From Trematomus loennbergii (Eukaryota; Chordata; Actinopteri; Perciformes; Nototheniidae), in contig JAAOOA010000016.1 in the NCBI GenBank assembly GCA_012861695.1, positions 22,233,202 to 22,297,201 on the forward strand: DNA of 64,000 nucleotides. Reading direction: 5' to 3'. Position 1 is the first letter of the stretch; each line of letters opens with the position of its first letter. Positions 59,501-64,000 of the stretch are shown in pieces. The notes below the pieces were generated by a model. The model worked only from the letters and a program-made list of their open reading frames with translations, was not told the DNA's origin and searched no databases. Made by a program: the position numbers and the translations under genes.

Positions 59501-62460
59501 CTAACATGTCTAAATCTGTGTCTCCCAGGTGTGCCCATCACTTCTGCTGTGGCAGGTGTGGCAATCGGCCTCATCTCTACGGCCAACCCAGAGAAACCCA
59601 CTGAGATCCAAGACTACAGATTACTGACGGATATTCTGGTACATTATGTTCAGTACAACTGTAGCCACTGTGTGACCAACAATGTGTAACTACCAAGTGA
59701 AGGAAAGAGTGTTGAATATGAGCTAATCATTGTTCTCTAAACAGGGAATAGAGGATTACCTTGGAGACATGGACTTCAAGTTGGCGGGCACAAACAAGGC
59801 ATCACTGCTTTACAGGTACTGTGTCTGATGACTCAGAGAGAGTGGCTTAACCAAGGCTTTTGGCTTACTAAACCCTAGCTAGTTTTTCATATAAATATTT
59901 CACCCAGCCCATTTTAGGTGATGTGTAAATATACTTTGGGGCATTGAGAAACAAATAAGGCACGTCAGCATGTTTTATAGCTTTAATGGAAGATTTGCTT
60001 GTAAATACTTTATTATTTATAACCAGATACTTCAACTCTTGGGGCATCCAAATTAAGGTCCCATGGGTGGAAAGTGTAATATCCTGTAGTAATTATAAAG
60101 CCCCCTAAAGTAAATTGTGTGATATGGGGATATTATAAGATTGTCTTCAGTTGTGTTGCTCCAAATACTTATTATAGAGAGACGAAGTCCCGCCCATCTA
60201 CTTCCGACCCATGGGACCGTAATCCGGAAAAATTATGTATTGAAGTCAATGGGGAGAGAAAGAGTATCTTTCGATCCCGTTTGAATTGTGCCACGAATTA
60301 CACATATGATGTTTGTCAATCTTAAAAAAGAATTTCCATGTCAAAAAAGTCACAGTTTGTCGTAAAACTGTTTAAATATAAGACTATGAAAAATACGCAA
60401 CTAGAAAGACTACAAATCCCAGAATCCCGGTCCTTCATGCTGGCTCTTCCGAACCGACTAACTCCCCTTGTGTGTATGTACAGCTCTCAACATGCCCAGA
60501 CTTGTAGTGATTGTCACCTCTTTTAATACTTTTCGCCTCATTCTGAAAGAAAGAAGTGAAATGTGCCAACGTGACGGCCGTCTTGGTGTGTGGTGCGAGA
60601 CGGGAGATGTAGTTCATTGAGCGGTTTCACACAAAAAAAAGTGTTACTTCACAGTTTTACGACACATTTCTATTTTTTTGACTTGCACAATTCAAACGGG
60701 ATCGAAAGATAATCTTTCTCTCACCATTGACTTCAATACATCATTTTTCCGAAATAAGGTCCCATGGAGGTCCCCGGAAAGGGAGGGACTTCGCCTCTCT
60801 ATACCCTTAGGCCTATATGTTACACTCCTTAAAACACTTTTATTTAACCTCCAGGCGGACGTGAAGATCCCAGGTTTGCCTCTGAAGTTGGTCATGGAGG
60901 CTATCCAACAGGGCACAGGTAAGCTGAACATTTAACGCAACAAATAAAGTGTGGACATATTTTTGGTTGCTTGATGGCCTTTGATTTATTCTTATTTTCC
61001 AGTGGCAAAGAGGGAAATCCTGGGTATCATGAACAAAAGCATAGCAAAGCCAAGAGACTCAAGGAAAGAGAACGGACCTGTTGTTGGTAAGTCTTGTGTT
61101 CAAAGATTGATACAGTATTTTAGTTAACATTAACAACGAGGAATGTTTATGCAACCAAATTGTAATCTGTTCTGGCAGCTGATGTGTTTGGTGTGTGTTT
61201 AATCTGTCTTCAGCAAATGTCCAGGTGCCTGTTTCCAAACGAGCACACTTTGTTGGTCCAGGGGGCTACAACCTCCGCAGACTACAAGCTCAAACAGGTA
61301 ACAAATAATTGAAAATGTATATTAAGCTGAATCAGAGCACCAAACAGGACATCTTTGGGAATGAAATACGGCACTAACCAAACATTAGTTTTCCCTTTTA
61401 TTTTTGCTTGTAACCCATTATAAATGCTTATCAAAATGTTTAAACGGAAAACATTTGTTTGTTTTTCTCTTTTGAAGGTGTGACAATAAGTCAGGTGAAT
61501 GAGGAGACTTTCTCTGTGTTCGCTCCAACACCAGGAGCCATGAATGAAGCCCAAGACTTAATCGGTGACATCTGCAAAGATGATGTGAGTCTCCACTTAG
61601 GGACCTTTTTCAAATACTGCAAACTCAAGAAATAATTGTGTTTTATAGGCATACCAAAAAGTACTTGCAGCACCATATCACAGGGCTGAAAATGAGTGAC
61701 ACCATGAGGCTGATGCATGTGTATGTATGTAAACACATTTTGAATATACTTGTTTCCGTATTGTGTTGCAGCAAGAACAGCAGCTGGAGTTTGGTGCTAT
61801 CTACACTGCCACCATCATTGAGATAAGGTAAATGAATAAATGGTGATGTTTAACATAAAGCATGACTCGACGCCGGTTATTGGCACTTCAGTTCAAACAG
61901 GCTAATAATCTATGAGAAATGTATTCAAGGTCTCAATAGAAATCATTCAAAATGCTCATGTTTTCTTCTTTGTTTCAGGGACATTGGAGTGATGGTGAAA
62001 CTTTATCCCAACATGAGTGCTGTCCTGCTGCACAACTCACAACTGGACCACAAACGGGTCAGTGAATTACCCTCTGCATACTGTTTACCTGTGTCTATGG
62101 TTCTGTGATGTTTGAGAATGAAGTTACAACTTACAGAACAAATCTTTGTATCTTCCACTTTCAGATCAGACATCCAAGTGCTTTGGGTTTAGAGGAGGGC
62201 ATCAGATACAGGTACGTGTCAATAACTGCAGGCTGTGTTGTTGAAATGAGCCTCTTGTGTTGACATTCTGGGATCATTGTCTCTGACTGGATTTATGTTA
62301 ACAGGTGAAATACTTTGGACGGGACCCAACAGACGGCAGGATGAGACTTTCACGGAAGGTGCTCCAGTCTCCGGCTGCAACTGTGGTCAAAACACTAAGT
62401 GAGAAACAGAGCATCTCCATAAATCCGAGCGACAGCCAAACCACCGGCACCGATGTGTGA
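53400..62460 (+). CDS. pnpt1: pnpt1, mitochondrial polynucleotide phosphorylase, 28 exons
   Basis: PNPase degrades RNA 3' to 5' by phosphorolysis as a homotrimer in mitochondria, works with the SUV3 helicase, and limits mitochondrial double-stranded RNA. Coding exons: 53400-53518, 53811-53871, 54174-54248, 54496-54601, 54693-54742, 55093-55156, 55243-55290, 55439-55552, 56075-56261, 56724-56775, 56981-57038, 57699-57795, 57889-57991, 58168-58238, 58466-58502, 58625-58691, 58789-58878, 59018-59071, 59529-59638, 59745-59815, 60855-60918, 61003-61086, 61214-61297, 61478-61584, 61772-61827, 61979-62057, 62165-62211, 62305-62460. All are GT-AG. About 770 residues once two single-base gaps (exons 20, 27) are allowed for; human has 783. 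Order: targeting peptide (1-32), RNase PH 1 (~40-180), helical domain (~210-290), RNase PH 2 (~345-545), KH (~595-658), S1 (~660-735). R431/R432, S468-S470, D525 and D531 match the phosphate-binding and catalytic positions of the family. Confidence 0.95.
53811..53871 (+). CDS. pnpt1: pnpt1 exon 2, RNase PH 1
   Basis: Residues 40-60, [20 protein letters not shown], the first strand block of the RNase PH fold. 61 bases, phase restored. Confidence 0.95.
54174..54248 (+). CDS. pnpt1: pnpt1 exon 3, RNase PH 1
   Basis: Residues 61-85, [19 protein letters not shown] then FMPLV. 25 codons exactly. Confidence 0.95.
54496..54601 (+). CDS. pnpt1: pnpt1 exon 4, RNase PH 1
   Basis: Residues 86-121, [20 protein letters not shown], then [12 protein letters not shown]. 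Split Asp codon at the donor. Confidence 0.96.
54693..54742 (+). CDS. pnpt1: pnpt1 exon 5, RNA-channel loop
   Basis: Residues 121-137, [17 protein letters not shown]. This Arg/Phe-rich loop lines the entry pore of the trimer in the family. Confidence 0.96.
55093..55156 (+). CDS. pnpt1: pnpt1 exon 6, RNase PH 1
   Basis: Residues 138-159, [20 protein letters not shown], split Ala codon. Confidence 0.95.
55243..55290 (+). CDS. pnpt1: pnpt1 exon 7, RNase PH 1
   Basis: Residues 159-175, [17 protein letters not shown]. 48 bases. Confidence 0.95.
   Translation, partial: RPLLWPCLTSPGMDQ
55439..55552 (+). CDS. pnpt1: pnpt1 exon 8, RNase PH 1 end
   Basis: Residues 175-213, with [18 protein letters not shown] and [10 protein letters not shown]. 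114 bases. Confidence 0.95.
55553..56074 (+). other. pnpt1 intron 8, nothing further seen
   Basis: 522 bp, AT-rich. No repeat or RNA gene recognised. Confidence 0.6.
56075..56261 (+). CDS. pnpt1: pnpt1 exon 9, helical linker domain
   Basis: Residues 213-275, [20 protein letters not shown] then the helical segment [17 protein letters not shown]. The largest internal exon, 187 bases. Confidence 0.95.
56262..56723 (+). other. pnpt1 intron 9, nothing further seen
   Basis: 462 bp with no recognisable feature. The short frames here are chance. Confidence 0.6.
56724..56775 (+). CDS. pnpt1: pnpt1 exon 10, helical domain
   Basis: Residues 275-292, [18 protein letters not shown]. 52 bases. Confidence 0.95.
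56981..57038 (+). CDS. pnpt1: pnpt1 exon 11, helical domain
   Basis: Residues 293-312, [19 protein letters not shown]. 58 bases. Confidence 0.94.
57139..57639. mobile_element. 501-bp non-autonomous DNA transposon with TTAA borders, pnpt1 intron 11
   Basis: The left end reads TTAAAGGTCCCATGTCATGC; the complement of the right end reads TTAAAGGTCCCATGTCATGG. TTAA stands at both borders. The interior has a short TG run (57395-57412) and a G run (57462-57471). The termini share the pattern TTAAAGG..CC.AT.TCATG with the element at 9639-10603, suggesting related families mobilised by the same enzyme. No transposase. Confidence 0.9.
57699..57795 (+). CDS. pnpt1: pnpt1 exon 12, linker to RNase PH 2
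   Basis: Residues 312-344, [20 protein letters not shown] then [12 protein letters not shown]. 97 bases. Confidence 0.95.
57889..57991 (+). CDS. pnpt1: pnpt1 exon 13, RNase PH 2
   Basis: Residues 344-378, [19 protein letters not shown] then [12 protein letters not shown], the invariant opening of the catalytic RNase PH core. Confidence 0.97.
58168..58238 (+). CDS. pnpt1: pnpt1 exon 14, RNase PH 2
   Basis: Residues 379-402, [20 protein letters not shown]. 71 bases. Confidence 0.95.
58466..58502 (+). CDS. pnpt1: pnpt1 exon 15, RNase PH 2 (37-bp microexon)
   Basis: Residues 402-414, [13 protein letters not shown]. The smallest exon, phase consistent with both neighbours. Confidence 0.93.
58625..58691 (+). 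CDS. pnpt1: pnpt1 exon 16, RNase PH 2, phosphate-binding arginines
   Basis: Residues 415-437, [20 protein letters not shown] then GH. R431 and R432 correspond to the phosphate-contacting Arg pair of PNPases. The donor GTTCGT is a weak match beyond the GT. Confidence 0.95.
58789..58878 (+). CDS. pnpt1: pnpt1 exon 17, RNase PH 2
   Basis: Residues 437-467, [20 protein letters not shown] then [10 protein letters not shown]. 90 bases. Confidence 0.96.
59018..59071 (+). CDS. pnpt1: pnpt1 exon 18, RNase PH 2, serine loop
   Basis: Residues 467-485, [19 protein letters not shown]. The serine cluster S468-S470 binds phosphate in the family. Confidence 0.97.
59072..59528 (+). other. pnpt1 intron 18, nothing further seen
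   Basis: 457 bp, strongly AT-rich. No recognised repeat. Confidence 0.6.
59529..59638 (+). CDS. pnpt1: pnpt1 exon 19, RNase PH 2
   Basis: Residues 485-521, [20 protein letters not shown] then [11 protein letters not shown]. 110 bases. Confidence 0.96.
59745..59815 (+). CDS. pnpt1: pnpt1 exon 20, catalytic aspartates; one base short
   Basis: Residues 522-545 when the gap is allowed for. [18 protein letters not shown] is intact and carries the metal-binding pair D525 and D531. The exon then reads AACAAGGCATC where the family's GITALQ needs one more A or G. At 71 bases it is one short of phase. As written, the frame would end in exon 21 after residue 547. Confidence 0.88.
59816..60854 (+). other. 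pnpt1 intron 20, ~1 kb, contains inverted-repeat element
   Basis: The longest pnpt1 intron, expanded by the element at 60173-60803. Outside it (59816-60172, 60804-60854) nothing else is recognised. Confidence 0.7.
60173..60803. mobile_element. 631-bp element with 119-bp terminal inverted arms
   Basis: Arms 60173-60291 and 60685-60803 are inverted copies, roughly 80-85% identical by eye. Both start TATAGAGAG and share CGAAGTCCC, CCATGGGACC, GATGTATTGAAGTCAATGG-like and ATCTTTCGATCCCGTTTGAA blocks. The interior contains ACTACAAATCCCAGAATCCC. Long inverted arms with a short unique middle are typical of foldback-type or Tc1-like non-autonomous elements. The target duplication is unclear (TATA or TA at both ends). 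No coding capacity. Confidence 0.9.
60855..60918 (+). CDS. pnpt1: pnpt1 exon 21, RNase PH 2 end
   Basis: Residues 546-567, [20 protein letters not shown]. Starts in phase 0, which proves the missing base lies in exon 20. The acceptor lies 51 bp past the inverted-repeat element. Confidence 0.95.
61003..61086 (+). CDS. pnpt1: pnpt1 exon 22, linker to KH domain
   Basis: Residues 567-595, [20 protein letters not shown] then RKENGPVV. 84 bases. Confidence 0.95.
61214..61297 (+). CDS. pnpt1: pnpt1 exon 23, KH domain
   Basis: Residues 595-623, [24 protein letters not shown] is the RNA-gripping loop of the KH fold. Confidence 0.96.
61478..61584 (+). CDS. pnpt1: pnpt1 exon 24, KH domain
   Basis: Residues 623-658, [20 protein letters not shown], ending DICKDD. 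107 bases. Confidence 0.96.
61772..61827 (+). CDS. pnpt1: pnpt1 exon 25, S1 domain start
   Basis: Residues 659-677, [19 protein letters not shown], the first strand of the S1 barrel. Confidence 0.95.
61979..62057 (+). CDS. pnpt1: pnpt1 exon 26, S1 domain
   Basis: Residues 677-703, [20 protein letters not shown] then SQLDHKR. 79 bases, ends in phase 0. Confidence 0.95.
62165..62211 (+). CDS. pnpt1: pnpt1 exon 27, S1 domain; one base short
   Basis: Residues 704-719 when the gap is allowed for. [11 protein letters not shown] is clear, then the bases GAGGGCATC must gain one G (GAGGGGCATC) to read GHQIQ and join exon 28 in phase. 47 bases instead of 48. Unchanged, the frame stops at the first TGA in exon 28. 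Confidence 0.86.
62305..62460 (+). CDS. pnpt1: pnpt1 exon 28, S1 end and C-terminus
   Basis: Residues 720-770 and stop [23 protein letters not shown] closes the S1 domain; a short Ser/Thr-rich tail follows, poorly conserved as in other vertebrates. Confidence 0.94.
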   Translation: MKYFGRDPTDGRMRLSRKVLQSPAATVVKTLSEKQSISINPSDSQTTGTDV

Positions 62461-64000
62461 ATCTCCAACTCTACGGGATAACTTCTGACTTTGCCACCAA
62501 AGTGGATTTAAATGGAATAGATGAAAACAGCTTTGTGGTGAAATCTACCAGACCAAGAGCGACAGATCGATTCACAAACTGAACCAAGTGCTGTATATAA
62601 AGAGGTTAACCTCGCTGTGGTGGGTACGGGGTGATAAACTGCACTGGAGTGAACTGGATCTCAGCAAATACACCGTCCTGTTCTCATCGTGCTTCAGTCC
62701 ATAAGCACAAACGGACATTTGGATATTAATGAGACACATTTTCAAGAGATATACATGTTTTACATTTTAATTTTCAACTTCTGTAGTGTATGGTTTTCAG
62801 ATTTGCACCCCCAGAACTGACGGCATCGAGCAGGTAGAGGGGTTTCTTATGTTTTTATTTTCTGTTTGACCTGCTTTCCCCCAATGGACACACTGCTATG
62901 TAAGGATTTCATATTCACGTGTGAAAGTAGTGCCTCTTGTGGTATGAGACTTCTATATGTGGTGTCAACAGGGTCTCCTAGGCTGAAATCGACAAATAAA
63001 GCAAAGAAAGTGGGAGAAGGGGACAACAAAAACAATATTCCCTTAGTGTTGTGTTGCATTTCCAGTAAACATGAGCAGTTTTTAAATGATCATTTCTGGT
63101 TGCTTTGTAGTGGCAAGTTCACAACTTTTTCCGGCAAAAAAATACTGCAAACAAATAAAGAACTAGACGTTACTCTATCCCAGCATTCAAATGCCAACAA
63201 AGAAACACACAAAGTGCTACAAATTGTTCCCAAAGAGGAAAAAGGTCAGGGCGATTTTAGATTGTAAAACACTGGTTACAAGATATGATGAAGAAAACAT
63301 GCATAATGATAAGAATAGATTATTGAAAAATTAATAATTAAATTAAATTAAACTAATTTTGCCCAATATTTTAATGCGACAAGATTGTCAAGTCAGAAGT
63401 CCACGTTAAGTTTGAAGGCATCACTGAAGAATGATTGGTAGTTTCTTGAATCTGGAGTAAAAAAAAAAGCTGAATTTATCGCTGCTCTAATACATGTCAT
63501 GGTAACTTAAATGAGATGCACTTTTATTTTTGGAGAGGACGACTTAATGCCCTGAAGCTCAGAAACAGTCTGTAACTGTAGAGTGGCTGTTGTAATCTAT
63601 TGGCAGAATTTGTTACTATATGTATAACTCCGAAACAAAATCTTGTGTCTGAAATGAGCACAACATGAAGATTAAATCTCCATTGGGTGACCATTTCAAT
63701 ACAATTAAACGTTTGTGAATGCATACAATCCTCAATGAAGCCAATGTTGAGAACAGGAAACGTTTTTTAAATAATAAAGAGAAAAATCCCCTGCACTGTC
63801 CATTACTTGGATCAGTCTCTTTCTTTGGGTAGGGAAAGTATAGTAATTACTGAACTGCAGCATGAGGGGGTTTTCTTTTTTTTCCATTTCGGCTGCTCAA
63901 AATACTAATAATAATTTACTAATAAACTGAGATGGTATGGAAATAACTTCTGTGTCTGTTTGGCTTACCAGTGCAGGAAACCTAAATAAATTCATAAAAA
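62461..64000 (+). other. pnpt1 3' UTR and downstream sequence
   Basis: AATAAA polyadenylation signals at 62995-63000, 63154-63159 and 63773-63778 are all plausible; the used one cannot be chosen from sequence. No further gene is recognised before the window ends. The 133-codon frame at 62866 is unlike any protein I know and lies in this UTR. Confidence 0.55.
63773..63778 (+). terminator. Candidate distal polyadenylation signal of pnpt1
   Basis: AATAAA, followed within 60 bp by a T-rich stretch (ATCAGTCTCTTTCTTTGGG). The proximal AATAAA at 62995-63000 is the main alternative. Confidence 0.35.

Noticed and set aside
53400..62460. pnpt1 as a pseudogene because of two frameshifts
   Set aside because: All 28 exons, all splice sites, catalytic residues and the targeting peptide are intact; the same type of one-base loss affects ccdc88a, pointing to sequence error.
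62866..63267. 133-codon frame after the pnpt1 stop
   Set aside because: It lies in the probable 3' UTR, contains an internal AATAAA, and has no recognisable domain.
1..64000. CRISPR array, phage, operon or bacterial defence system
   Set aside because: No regular spaced repeats, no ribosome-binding sites and no prokaryotic genes; the DNA is plainly vertebrate.

Overview
The window is vertebrate, almost certainly teleost fish, nuclear DNA. It holds two intron-split genes with canonical GT-AG introns, long introns rich in (CA)n/(GT)n microsatellites, small DNA transposons of fish type, a tRNA-derived SINE and remnants of LINEs. There is no bacterial operon structure, CRISPR array or phage. Nearly all long open frames are chance or microsatellite frames; the real coding sequence is a set of short exons, rebuilt here from splice signals, reading phase and remembered vertebrate family sequence.

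Gene 1, minus strand, 45641 down to 1038 and running off the left edge, is the 5' third of ccdc88a (Girdin/GIV): 14 coding exons, about 550 residues, covering the N-terminal Hook domain and the start of the long coiled coil. Its introns fill two thirds of the window. Intron 3 is about 13.3 kb, intron 2 about 9.9 kb, intron 4 about 7.6 kb and intron 8 about 6.0 kb. Gene 2, plus strand, 53400-62460, is a complete 28-exon pnpt1 (mitochondrial polynucleotide phosphorylase, about 770 residues) with targeting peptide, two RNase PH cores, KH and S1 domains. The two genes are divergent, with a 7.8 kb spacer in which I see no other gene.

Four coding exons each lack exactly one base relative to the frame the protein family demands: ccdc88a exons 1 and 11, pnpt1 exons 20 and 27. 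No insertion was found. At least two sites are short homopolymer runs, so the simplest reading is uncorrected long-read consensus error, not gene death.

Mobile and repeated DNA: a 318-bp terminal-inverted-repeat element (3818-4135); a 290-bp intronic segment present twice in direct orientation (2579-2868, 8003-8257); two elements with TTAA at both ends and related termini (9639-10603, 57139-57639); a neighbour element (10690-11403) sharing a 130-bp internal module with the first of these; a SINE inserted in a LINE tail (11999-12473); a LINE reverse-transcriptase remnant (about 20113-21000); a hAT-type element with a perfect 8-bp target duplication (33143-33597); and a 631-bp element with 119-bp inverted arms in pnpt1 intron 20 (60173-60803).

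Possible control DNA includes a CCAAT box plus full CRE and a short upstream ORF before pnpt1, and a promoter-like triple CCAAT/E2F cluster in ccdc88a intron 2. I did not find an undescribed multi-gene system; the notable items are the indel pattern, the repeat mosaics, the (CA)n tract abutting a splice donor, and the long inverted repeat inside a gene for an RNA-decay enzyme.
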